Assembly (NCBI GenBank): GCA_046329575.1
Contig: JAXLUJ010000004.1
Span: 256,791 to 320,790 of the forward strand
Reading direction: 5' to 3'
Source: UBA1941 sp046329575
GTDB lineage: Bacteria > Bacteroidota > Bacteroidia > Chitinophagales > LD1
Length of the DNA stretch: 64,000 nt
Positions 25,774-34,594 of the stretch are shown here, piece after piece. Positions within the stretch are counted from its first letter, which is position 1; every line of letters starts with the position of its first letter. Under the pieces are notes generated by a model. It made no database searches. It was not told the origin of the DNA and worked only from the letters and a program-made list of their open reading frames with translations. Position numbers and translations under genes: made by a program.

Positions 25774-27162
25774 TTAGTTTAAAACATTTTCAAGAACAGG
25801 CACACCCGCCTTACGGATGGCTGCGAACCCACCGGCCACATCAATAACTCTATATCCATTTTGTAATAAAATAGACGCCGCTATCATGGACCGATAACCA
25901 CCAGCGCAATGAATGTGCCATACTTTATTTTGTTCAGGAGTAGATTGCCATTGCCGGATATCATCGAGTGGCAGTAGTTTGGCGTGTGGCAAGTGTCCGC
26001 TTTCATATTCGCCGGGGCGGCGCACGTCTAAAACAGGAGTTTCCGGATTTTCCAGCTCTGCCTTGATTTCAGACGGAGTGTAAGAAGGAATTGTTTGAAA
26101 GGACAAACCGGCATTCAGCCAGGTTTGAAAACCGCCTTCAAGATAACCGCTCACTTTATCGAACCCAATGCGAGCCATACGCATCACGGTTTCCTGCTCA
26201 CGGCCGGGTTCTGTAACCAATAAATAGTTTTTTGATATATCCATAACGGCGCCAAGCCAAGGGGCGAATTGTCCGTCGAGCCCAATAAAGGTAGCTCCCG
26301 GTACAAAACCCTTGCAAAATTGTGCAGCCGGGCGGGTATCGAGCACTACGGTATTTTCGTTGTGCATTTGCTGCTGAAAGGAAGCAGCAGACAAGGGTTG
26401 CAGGCCATTCTGATAAACACTTTCCATTTGGGTGGCGCCAACTTTATTCATAGCCACATTTTGGGGGAAATAGGCAGGAGGTTTGCTGAGCCCGGAAGTA
26501 ACTAAACTAATAAACTCCTCGCGGTTAGCGGCCTTGAGCGCGTAGTTAACCTGTTTTTGATGCCCCAGCGTATCGAAAGTTTCCTTGCTCATATTTTTGC
26601 CGCAGGCGGAACCGGCGCCGTGTGCGGGATAGATGATTACATTATCGGGAAGCGACATGATTTTTTGATGAATGGAATCATAAAGCATTCCAGCCAAATC
26701 ATTCTGCGTTAGATTTGAACGTACGGCCAGATCGGGACGACCTACATCGCCGATAAACAAGGTGTCGCCAGTAAAAATGCAATACGGCAAATCGTTTTCA
26801 TCTAATAAAAGAAAACAGGCCGATTCGGGAGTATGACCAGGTGTGAGCAGCACTTTGATCTTAATTTTTCCCAGTGCGAAGGTTTGTTCATTTGCCGCTC
26901 TCACCGCTTCAAAACCCGTTTCTGCCGGTTGGCCAAAAACAATTGTTGCCCCGGTTTTTTCGGCTAATTCGCGATGGCCGGAAACGAAATCGGCATGAAA
27001 ATGCGTTTCAAATATATACCGGATTTGTGCGTTGGCTGCTTTTGCCTTTTCGATATAAACCGCCGGATCACGAAGCGGATCGATGATAGCCACCTCTCCT
27101 TCTGATTCAATATAGTAAGCCGCTTCGGCCAGGCAGTTGGTATAAATTTGTTCAACTTTCAT
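25774..27162 (-). CDS. ETHE1-like metallo-beta-lactamase-fold hydrolase with two rhodanese domains
   Basis: 462 residues. The N-terminal metallo-hydrolase domain (about 1-240) has THFHADFVSGH (His54, His56, Asp58), PGHTPES (His110) and FTGDTLFIGDVGRPDL (Asp133). The His-His-Asp set fits the single iron of persulfide dioxygenases, which oxidise glutathione persulfide to sulfite. The first rhodanese domain (about 262-355) keeps LDTRPAAQF, but its active-site loop reads LVTEPGRE without cysteine and is probably inactive. The second (about 368-460) has HCAGGYRS with the cysteine. This double-rhodanese layout occurs in a bacterial persulfide dioxygenase subgroup. The protein has no signal peptide and should be cytoplasmic, unlike its operon partner. 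Confidence 0.9.
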   Translation of the reverse strand: MKVEQIYTNCLAEAAYYIESEGEVAIIDPLRDPAVYIEKAKAANAQIRYIFETHFHADFVSGHRELAEKTGATIVFGQPAETGFEAVRAANEQTFALGKIKIKVLLTPGHTPESACFLLLDENDLPYCIFTGDTLFIGDVGRPDLAVRSNLTQNDLAGMLYDSIHQKIMSLPDNVIIYPAHGAGSACGKNMSKETFDTLGHQKQVNYALKAANREEFISLVTSGLSKPPAYFPQNVAMNKVGATQMESVYQNGLQPLSAASFQQQMHNENTVVLDTRPAAQFCKGFVPGATFIGLDGQFAPWLGAVMDISKNYLLVTEPGREQETVMRMARIGFDKVSGYLEGGFQTWLNAGLSFQTIPSYTPSEIKAELENPETPVLDVRRPGEYESGHLPHAKLLPLDDIRQWQSTPEQNKVWHIHCAGGYRSMIAASILLQNGYRVIDVAGGFAAIRKAGVPVLENVLN

Positions 27163-27182
27163 AGTTCAAAATTAAGAATTGA

Positions 27183-27602
27183 TCAGCGTTTTCTTACAGC
27201 AACAGTCAGCCTACTGATACAAACCAGTCCGCCCCCTTCATTTTCGATTCGGATTTCCCAAACCTGCGTACTTTTGCCCAAATGGATGGGCCGGGCCAAA
27301 CCGGTTACGAGGCCATTACGGGCTGATTTAATGTGATTCGCATTAATTTCAAGGCCTACAACCATTTCGGTTGCCGGATCGCAACAAAAACTACCGCCTA
27401 TACTTCCGAGTGTTTCCGCCAGCACGCAAGAGGCGCCGCCGTGCAGGATGCCAAAAGGCTGACGCGTGCGTTCATCAACCGGCATGGTTCCCTTGATGAA
27501 ATCATCGCCGATTTCAGTAATGATTATTCCAAGATGTGTTCCCATGTGGTTTTCGCCAAAACCATTCAACATTTCCAATGTTGGCCGCACTTTCCAGATC
27601 AT
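27183..27602 (-). CDS. PaaI-type hotdog thioesterase
   Basis: 139 residues if it starts at the ATG at 27600-27602; an upstream in-frame ATG at 27644 would add 14 residues and leave only 15 nt to the divergent gene. The PaaI fingerprint is complete: RQPFGILHGGASCVLAETLG (about 49-68), with the catalytic Gly-Gly and Glu, then VVGLEINANHIKSAR. It probably hydrolyses small acyl- or aryl-CoA esters. It is 20 nt upstream of the ETHE1-like gene on the same strand. Confidence 0.87.
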   Translation of the reverse strand: MIWKVRPTLEMLNGFGENHMGTHLGIIITEIGDDFIKGTMPVDERTRQPFGILHGGASCVLAETLGSIGGSFCCDPATEMVVGLEINANHIKSARNGLVTGLARPIHLGKSTQVWEIRIENEGGGLVCISRLTVAVRKR

Positions 27603-27659
27603 AGTACAAGTAAAAGATAAAATTGAGAAATTCCGAATGAACATTTCTAATTTTCCGCC

Positions 27660-28163
27660 ATGAAGAAAACCCAGATTTTAGATTGGCCGGCAATACAACA
27701 GAAAACTCGAAGGATGGCACATCAAATTGTTGAAGATGATTTTGAGGATAAAGAAATAGTGATCATCGGCATAAAAGAAGGCGGATTTGAATTTGCACGA
27801 ATGCTGGAAGCGGAGATTCGCGCTATCAGTTCTATTAAAACCAGTTTGATCTCCTTATCACTTTCGAAGAAGGATCCTTCAGGTTCACCCATAGCGCTTG
27901 AAACCGGTACACAAACACTTGATCAAAAAACGGTTTTACTGGTAGATGATGTGGCCAATACCGGCCGAACCATGTACTATGCGTTGAAACCAATTATGGA
28001 ATTTTCCCCTTGCAAGGTCCAGATCGCAGTATTGGTTGACCGGCAACATAAGTTGTTTCCCATTGCTTCTGATTTTGTAGGCCTGTCGCTATCTACTACG
28101 CTTCAGGAGCACATCACCGTAGTACTGGATGGAACTTCTCCTGCACATGCCTATTTACATTGA
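27660..28163 (+). CDS. Phosphoribosyltransferase, PyrR-like
   Basis: The 167-residue type I phosphoribosyltransferase has a PRPP-binding loop LLVDDVANTGRTMYYAL (about 97-113) and an N-terminal segment with GIKEGGFEFARML. Size and layout resemble PyrR or hypoxanthine/uracil-type enzymes; the base specificity cannot be read. There is no pyrimidine gene nearby, so a regulatory PyrR role is not supported by context. Its stop codon directly abuts the stop of the convergent phoD-like gene. Confidence 0.85.
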   Translation: MKKTQILDWPAIQQKTRRMAHQIVEDDFEDKEIVIIGIKEGGFEFARMLEAEIRAISSIKTSLISLSLSKKDPSGSPIALETGTQTLDQKTVLLVDDVANTGRTMYYALKPIMEFSPCKVQIAVLVDRQHKLFPIASDFVGLSLSTTLQEHITVVLDGTSPAHAYLH

Positions 28164-30011
28164 TCAGCGTTTAATAAAGCGCTGCACGTAACTATTTCCA
28201 TTGGCTTTTACTTCAATCAGGTACGCGCCGGTGCTGAGTTGATCTAGTTCGAACTGATGCTCTAAAAGTCCAGATTGTTCTTTAATTTTCCAGAAATGAG
28301 CAGTTCGGCCATTTAAGTCTTTAACTGTAATTGATACTTCCGATGGCTGAAACAGATAATACTGCAAATGCAGTGTATTTTCGGCAGGATTCGGGAAACA
28401 GGAAACCACCACCAGCTCCTTAGGCAATTCTTTAACACCCACAGTTGTATTAATCCTGGGTGCAAACGGTGCGTTATTTACAACCGGAGAGGTGGGCTGG
28501 GATGCCCGAGTAAGCCAGGGCTCGTTGTTGCGGCAAAACCATGAGCCGGCCACAGTTGCGGTGTAATTCTTGTTGGAAACTGTGCTCATGCTGTACCAAT
28601 CGCCCTGAGTGCGTTGTTTATTGATATCCAGCAACACGTATCCCTTCTTCTCTAATTCTGCAAAACGAACGTGGGGATTGAATTGCACTATAGTTGGGAA
28701 AAGACTGTTATTGGCATTGGTTAATCCGGGCGAAGTAACGCTGGTGGTTACAAACTCAACTGCAGCGCTGTTATTGTGCGTTACTGAATCGTAAAGCAGG
28801 CGATCAATAGGTACATCGTTTCCCCAAGAGGTGTGAATATCGCCGGTTAGGAACACCACATTTTTCACATCATTATTTTTAATGTAATTCAGCACTTTTT
28901 TGCGTTCCTCAGGATAGCCATCCCACTGATCAAGGTTTAGCGGGTTGCCCAGAAAATATAGCGGAGCAATCATTACCTGATTCCCGATGATCTTCCATTT
29001 GGCCATTGATGATGATAACTGACCTTTGAACCATTCCAATTGATGCGCCCCCATAATGGTGCGATTGGTATCGGCCAGCACCGGATCGGATGCAGAATCT
29101 GCCTGATGTTCGCGGCCCTCCAGGCGAGTGTCCAGCATTATCAGATCAGCAAGATCGCCATAATGCAAAGTGCGGTGAATCGTATCGCCGGCATGATATT
29201 CGCGAATCGGTATCCATTCAAAATAAGCTTGCTCAGCATACGATTTCCGGTTAACCCAAAGCCCTTCCACACCCTCAGTGTGATTTTGGGCGCCATCTTT
29301 ATAGGAATCATTGGCCGACTCGTGATCATCCCAAACGCAAATGAACGGATATTGTTGATGTACAAATCGAAGATCGGGATCCAATTTATATTGGGAATGA
29401 CGCATACGGTAATCGGCTAACGTCAGAATTTCGTTTGCAGGTTCGTGGCGGCGTAAGCTATCACCGGCATAACCATAACCTTTAGCCTGATACTCATAAA
29501 TATAATCACCTAAATGGAGAACGGCAGCGATGTCGTTCCTTTTTGAAATGTGATTGTACACATTAAAATACCCGGCCTGATAGTTGGAACAAGAAACTAC
29601 TGCCAAACGCAACGAATCATTATCGCCGGTTGGGGCGGTGCGCGTTCTACCAACAGGTGAAACGCTTCCACCTGTTATGAACTGATAATAATACCAGTTA
29701 CCCGGCAACAAACCGCTTACGTCCACTTTAACCGTGTAGTCTTTTGAGGTATCAGTACTGGTACTTCCTGAGGCTACAACATTACTCATGGCCGTATCAG
29801 TAGCCATTTTCCAATCTACGATTACAGAAGGATCGGTAGTGGTAACGCGGGTCCAAATAATCACCCGATCAGGCAGCGGATCGCCTGAAGCCACTCCATG
29901 ATAAAAGGGAGCATAGGCAGGATCTAGTACGGCCCGGTCAGCGCCTTGATGAGACTGTGAAAATGAAAGGGAGCTTAATAATACGGCAATGCCAAGTAAG
30001 ATTTGCTTCAT
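28164..30011 (-). CDS. Secreted PhoD-like alkaline phosphatase with type IX sorting tail
   Basis: 615 residues with a signal peptide (about 1-20). An N-terminal Ig-like PhoD domain (about 25-130) is followed by the metallophosphatase core with VVSCSNYQAGYFN, HLGDYIYEY and WDDHESANDSY (metal ligands His/Asp), and a later LTGDIHTSW. The last 80 residues are a type A T9SS sorting domain: CFPNPAENTLHL near the start and QRFIKR at the end. It should be a surface or secreted phosphodiesterase/phosphomonoesterase that frees phosphate. It lies 53 nt downstream of a TonB-dependent receptor gene on the same strand, so the pair may be co-transcribed. Confidence 0.92.
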   Translation of the reverse strand: MKQILLGIAVLLSSLSFSQSHQGADRAVLDPAYAPFYHGVASGDPLPDRVIIWTRVTTTDPSVIVDWKMATDTAMSNVVASGSTSTDTSKDYTVKVDVSGLLPGNWYYYQFITGGSVSPVGRTRTAPTGDNDSLRLAVVSCSNYQAGYFNVYNHISKRNDIAAVLHLGDYIYEYQAKGYGYAGDSLRRHEPANEILTLADYRMRHSQYKLDPDLRFVHQQYPFICVWDDHESANDSYKDGAQNHTEGVEGLWVNRKSYAEQAYFEWIPIREYHAGDTIHRTLHYGDLADLIMLDTRLEGREHQADSASDPVLADTNRTIMGAHQLEWFKGQLSSSMAKWKIIGNQVMIAPLYFLGNPLNLDQWDGYPEERKKVLNYIKNNDVKNVVFLTGDIHTSWGNDVPIDRLLYDSVTHNNSAAVEFVTTSVTSPGLTNANNSLFPTIVQFNPHVRFAELEKKGYVLLDINKQRTQGDWYSMSTVSNKNYTATVAGSWFCRNNEPWLTRASQPTSPVVNNAPFAPRINTTVGVKELPKELVVVSCFPNPAENTLHLQYYLFQPSEVSITVKDLNGRTAHFWKIKEQSGLLEHQFELDQLSTGAYLIEVKANGNSYVQRFIKR

Positions 30012-30064
30012 TCAACTAGTTTTGGTTAAATATAAAAAAGCTATCTACAAAAACTGCTGTTGAG

Positions 30065-32116
30065 CTATTTCAAGATATAGCGAATTCCGAAAAATCCTTT
30101 TATACCTTGATTGGGTGCATAGATATAACTGGCATTGAAACGAAAATGGCGCGGATCGCTATCCAAATCGTTCACAAAAGAGTTGAATGGATCATTAGGG
30201 CGTAGAATGGTTTGTTTCGGCTTAACATTTAGCAGGTTATTGATACCTGCAAAAATTTCTAAACCAAATTTAAACCTCTTTGAAAGCTGAAGATTCATAA
30301 TGCAAAACCATGGTGAATAAGATGGTCGCAAATCGTTTACAACGGTTACCATCCTCATGGGTGAATTAATAACCCCATTCCAATCAACACTTAGATTTGT
30401 CCTTTTCCAGGTGTATGAAACGGTATAAGTAGCATTAAATACAGGCGAGTTCAGTGCATCTTCCCATTCTGATTGGTTATTGTCAGTCTGCCGTTCCTTA
30501 TTCTGCAGAATCGTAGCAGCTGCATATAATTTCAAAGGAAATTGAAATTGAAGGTCGGCCGATAAATTAATGCCGTAATTTAACCCAAGAGTTCCATCGT
30601 TGCGATAAACCACAGCATCGGGAGCAGAGGTATAATCAGCTTCAATTTTATTTACCACAACCGTTACAAATGGTTTGACGTCGATAATTGCCGTAATCGA
30701 TTTTTGAATTCTTGCCTGATAGGCCATAGTGCTGCCATAGGCCAATTCTGTTTTCAGATCAGTGCCGGCAATGATGCGCTTTCCGCTCACAAAAGCCAGC
30801 CGATCGTCCATAAAAATATTGGGAATCCTAAAACCGCTTCCTAATCCGATTCTAAAGAAGTGCATTCGGTTGGATGAGGAAAATTTATAGTCGATCCTTG
30901 GAATGATAGCATTCCCTTTGTACAAGGAATTATATTCATAGCGCAAACCAGCAAGTAATTCGTTCTGATTATCAAAAACGATCATATCCTGAATAAAAAG
31001 CGCCGGCATATGATTCATTATTGGCCGCGATCGTTGCCATCCAATTCCGGTATCTGAAGTGGCAGGAAGATTGTCGTCGTACCATTTGTATTTATAAACA
31101 GCACCTACCAACAAATCACTTTTCCCGGCTATTTTGTTGTTCCACGAAAGTTGAATGCGCGCATTTCTTTCTTCATTATTAAAAGGCACTAATCCATAAA
31201 AGGCTTTCTGCGTATGATTAGTAAAGGCCAGTTGTAGTAAAAGATTGTCAATTTTTACCGGTAGCAGAAAATTGCCAAAAACCTCAAAACGGTTCGTGCG
31301 AATGTGTTCACCGTAAATGTAGTCAGTACCCTCATATTTTGGCTTGAAATCGAGTTCGCCTCCCAGCCGATCTTCGTGTAAAAAACGGGCGTAGACTGAT
31401 GATCGCTTTTGGAATTTATTTAAGAAGGTCCATTTACTAAACAACGAGAATCGATTGATCTTAGGAATATCCATAAATCCATCATGATCGTTATCCCAAC
31501 TATTATTTTGATTAAAAGAAGATGCGCTGAACAAACCGGAAGCCTTTTTTTCCTGGACGCGAAAAGATAGTTCGGCATTATTTTCTAAATAGGAAGTGAT
31601 CTTTTCTTCTAACGAAAAACGGGCAACCCTTTCGGGGTTCTTTGTAATTACATTGATAACCCCGGCCATGGCATCACTTCCATAAATCGTACTAGCCGGG
31701 CCCTTTATCACTTCTATGCGGTCAATTATAGAAATAGGAATTCCCGACAATCCGTAAAAGCTCGCATTACCTCCTGAAATGGGGTTATTATCGATCAGGA
31801 TTAAGGTGTAATGCCCTTCCATACCGTTCATTTCAATATCTGAAGAACCGTCGATGGCACCATCAATGTTGGGTTGAATGCCGCTGATTAACTGAACAGC
31901 ATCGTGAAGGTTATTGATATTATTACGAGAGAAATAGTCGCTACGGAAAACCTCCACCGGAATGGCGAACTCATCTTTTCGCATTTCCTTCAGCGATCCG
32001 GTGTAAACGAATTCATGTAATTGCACTGAATCCATTTTCTGTGCAAAAATAAAAGTGCAGTACACGGAAACGACTGGAACGACCAAAGCTTTCTTACAAA
32101 ACCTCCAACAACCCAT
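30065..32116 (-). CDS. TonB-dependent outer-membrane receptor
   Basis: About 683 residues from the ATG at 32114-32116; a GTG at 32137 would add seven residues. A signal peptide is followed by a plug domain (about 40-150) with IEVIKGPASTIYGSDAMAGVINVITK (split, about 131-156). A 22-strand-like barrel ends in an aromatic-rich GIRYILK terminus. There is no carboxypeptidase-like N-terminal domain and no SusD partner, so it is a simple receptor for a siderophore, metal chelate, vitamin or similar. With PhoD directly downstream, a phosphorylated ligand is a reasonable guess but unproven. Confidence 0.92.
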   Translation of the reverse strand: MGCWRFCKKALVVPVVSVYCTFIFAQKMDSVQLHEFVYTGSLKEMRKDEFAIPVEVFRSDYFSRNNINNLHDAVQLISGIQPNIDGAIDGSSDIEMNGMEGHYTLILIDNNPISGGNASFYGLSGIPISIIDRIEVIKGPASTIYGSDAMAGVINVITKNPERVARFSLEEKITSYLENNAELSFRVQEKKASGLFSASSFNQNNSWDNDHDGFMDIPKINRFSLFSKWTFLNKFQKRSSVYARFLHEDRLGGELDFKPKYEGTDYIYGEHIRTNRFEVFGNFLLPVKIDNLLLQLAFTNHTQKAFYGLVPFNNEERNARIQLSWNNKIAGKSDLLVGAVYKYKWYDDNLPATSDTGIGWQRSRPIMNHMPALFIQDMIVFDNQNELLAGLRYEYNSLYKGNAIIPRIDYKFSSSNRMHFFRIGLGSGFRIPNIFMDDRLAFVSGKRIIAGTDLKTELAYGSTMAYQARIQKSITAIIDVKPFVTVVVNKIEADYTSAPDAVVYRNDGTLGLNYGINLSADLQFQFPLKLYAAATILQNKERQTDNNQSEWEDALNSPVFNATYTVSYTWKRTNLSVDWNGVINSPMRMVTVVNDLRPSYSPWFCIMNLQLSKRFKFGLEIFAGINNLLNVKPKQTILRPNDPFNSFVNDLDSDPRHFRFNASYIYAPNQGIKGFFGIRYILK

Positions 32117-32189
32117 TGCCGCCCGAAGGTAAAACACTTCCGGTTTTCATAACAGTTTAAATTTTGCATCGAATCGCTACATTCACCGC

Positions 32190-34571
32190 GTGCAAAAAAT
32201 AGTTAGCCTTATCACAATTTTGGTTTTGCATTCCTTCTGCATTTCTGCTGCAGATCGAAGCGATTCCTTAGATGTTGTGCATACTAAACTGGCGTTAGAC
32301 TTTAGCGATTTTAACCAACAAATTCTTCATGCATGGGCTGATATTACCGTTCAGGCCAAGGTTAATGGAATTTCTCATTTACGGTTGGATCTGCTGAAAC
32401 TTCAGGTAGATTCTGTAAAACAAAGTAGTGCTCTAAGTTTTCATTATAACGACACTAGTTTAATTATCGACCTGCCAACTGCATTAAATGCGGGTAATCA
32501 AACCACCATAAGCATTTATTATCACGGCCATCCATTGCAAGAAAGTGGCGATTTCGGCGGATTCTATTGGACTCCTGCTTACGCTTTTAATATCGGAGTC
32601 AGTTTTTTGGCTGATCCGCATAATTACGGCAGGGTTTGGTTTCCGTGTTTCGACAATTTTATTGACCGATGTACCTTTCAGTTCGAGGTTACCACCGACA
32701 CCACGCGCACAGCCTTTTGCAATGGACGGCTTGATAGCGTTACTAACGGGAATGGGAAACGTACCTGGCATTGGCGAATGAATGATCCCATCCCCTCCTA
32801 TCTGGCCTCTGTTGCAGTAAGCGATTATTGCAGCTTAAACGATACGATTCATGCCCAAAATGGAATTGTTCCGGTGCTGCTCGCAGCCCGTGCCGCCGAC
32901 ACGTCTAATTTGAAAGGTTCCTTTGTTAACCTGAAAAAGGCATTTCATTTATTCGAAGAAAAGTTTGGCCCTTACGTATTTAACAGGGTTGGATATTGCG
33001 TGGTTCCCTTTAATGCCGGCGCTATGGAACATGCCACAAACATCTCTTACATGCAAGGGGTGGTAGATGGTTCCACCACCTACGAAAATTTGATGGCCCA
33101 TGAACTTTCGCATCATTGGTTTGGCGATATGGCTACATGCGCCTCTGCCGGTGAAATGTGGTTGAACGAAGGATGGGCCAGATATTGTGAAAACATATTT
33201 TACGAAGCAATTGGCGGCCGAAAGAGATATCTTCAGGAAGTACGCTCCTTACATGAAACAGTTATACATTTAGCCCATGTAGAAGACAACCTGTATTACG
33301 CTGTGTCGGGAGTTCCCACCCAACTTACTTATAGCACCAAAACTGTTTACGAAAAGGGCGCAGATCGTGTTCACACCTTGCGATCTTACTTAGGTGATTC
33401 CGTATTTTTCCACTGCGTAACTGCTTATTTACAGCAATACAAGTTTATAGAGGTAAACAGCCTGAATCTTCGCGACTTTTTAGTGAATTGCTCTGGGAAC
33501 AATGCTATCAACAACTTCTTTGCCGATTGGATTTTCGATGGCGGTTTTCCTGATTTTTCTATCGAAGACAAATCCATTTCTGAAAATAATGGTCAGTTTA
33601 TAGTTACCCTCAACATCTGGCAACGCCTGCAACATGCGCATCATTATTTTCAGAATGTGCCTTTGGAAATTTCCTTCTTCGATAGTTTAGGAAATCGCGA
33701 AATCAGAAATGTGGAAGTTTCAGGAAGTTGCACCCAAGTGAAATTGAGTATCGGATTTTGGCCGCAATATATTGCGCTCGACTTCGATGAAAAACTGAGT
33801 GATGCTGTTACCAGCGAGTGGAAGAAAATCAAGGCCACCTCAGGTGCAATTGATTTTGGCACCGCCCATTTTTTGTTGTATCCACAACAAGGTTCTGATT
33901 CCAGCCTCATCAGAGTAGAACATCATTGGGTGGCGCCTGATGCTTCCGGAAATATATTTCCCGGATTGCATCTGTCTGACTACCGGTACTGGGACGTGGA
34001 TGGCATTTGGGCTGATGACTTCAGGGCGAATGCGATCTTTAATTATAATGGAACTACTTCGAATAATGGCTACCTGGACAATTCCTTAATAACGAATACA
34101 GAAGATAGCCTGGTGATGCTGTATCGCCCCGATGCTCAAAGCAATTGGAATTTTGCTGACTCAGTGATTTGGTCGAGAGGTAATGTACACGACAAGGCCG
34201 GTTACGCCCGGGTATATCACTTGCAAAAAGGACAATACGCTTTTGGAATTTATGATGCCTCTAAAGCAGATAGTAGCCTCGCACCAAGAGCTTGTTTTCC
34301 TTTAGCTATAAACAAGCAGTCGGTTCAAACTGTAAAACTTTATCCAAATCCGGTGCGCAATGCTGAACTTTTTATGGACTGGGAAATTCCGTCCACTTTT
34401 AATAAATGTTTTGTGATGGACCTACTTGGGAATGTGGTATTACAACAGTCCATTCCTTCTGATACCTGTAATTTCATGATTCAACTGAATGGACTTCCTA
34501 CCGGAAATTATGTGGTAGGCCTGAATGGCCGTTTTGCGAAATATCATTCTATCATCAGTTATCAACCTTAA
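32190..34571 (+). CDS. Secreted M1-family metallopeptidase-like protein with type IX sorting tail
   Basis: 793 residues starting at GTG, with signal peptide MQKIVSLITILVLHSFCISA. The catalytic core has AGAMEHATN (about 277-285; a variant of the exopeptidase GAMEN motif with His for Asn), the zinc site HELSHHWFGD (about 305-314) and the distal zinc ligand in LNEGWARYCE (about 326-335). A beta-rich middle is followed by a type A T9SS sorting tail (KLYPNPVRNAELFMDW). The protein lacks the long C-terminal helical domain of PepN. It is divergent from the TonB-dependent receptor. Aminopeptidase activity is likely; the GAMEH change may alter N-terminus recognition. Confidence 0.9.
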   Translation: MQKIVSLITILVLHSFCISAADRSDSLDVVHTKLALDFSDFNQQILHAWADITVQAKVNGISHLRLDLLKLQVDSVKQSSALSFHYNDTSLIIDLPTALNAGNQTTISIYYHGHPLQESGDFGGFYWTPAYAFNIGVSFLADPHNYGRVWFPCFDNFIDRCTFQFEVTTDTTRTAFCNGRLDSVTNGNGKRTWHWRMNDPIPSYLASVAVSDYCSLNDTIHAQNGIVPVLLAARAADTSNLKGSFVNLKKAFHLFEEKFGPYVFNRVGYCVVPFNAGAMEHATNISYMQGVVDGSTTYENLMAHELSHHWFGDMATCASAGEMWLNEGWARYCENIFYEAIGGRKRYLQEVRSLHETVIHLAHVEDNLYYAVSGVPTQLTYSTKTVYEKGADRVHTLRSYLGDSVFFHCVTAYLQQYKFIEVNSLNLRDFLVNCSGNNAINNFFADWIFDGGFPDFSIEDKSISENNGQFIVTLNIWQRLQHAHHYFQNVPLEISFFDSLGNREIRNVEVSGSCTQVKLSIGFWPQYIALDFDEKLSDAVTSEWKKIKATSGAIDFGTAHFLLYPQQGSDSSLIRVEHHWVAPDASGNIFPGLHLSDYRYWDVDGIWADDFRANAIFNYNGTTSNNGYLDNSLITNTEDSLVMLYRPDAQSNWNFADSVIWSRGNVHDKAGYARVYHLQKGQYAFGIYDASKADSSLAPRACFPLAINKQSVQTVKLYPNPVRNAELFMDWEIPSTFNKCFVMDLLGNVVLQQSIPSDTCNFMIQLNGLPTGNYVVGLNGRFAKYHSIISYQP

Positions 34572-34594
34572 AGAAATACAACCTCATTTTTTAT

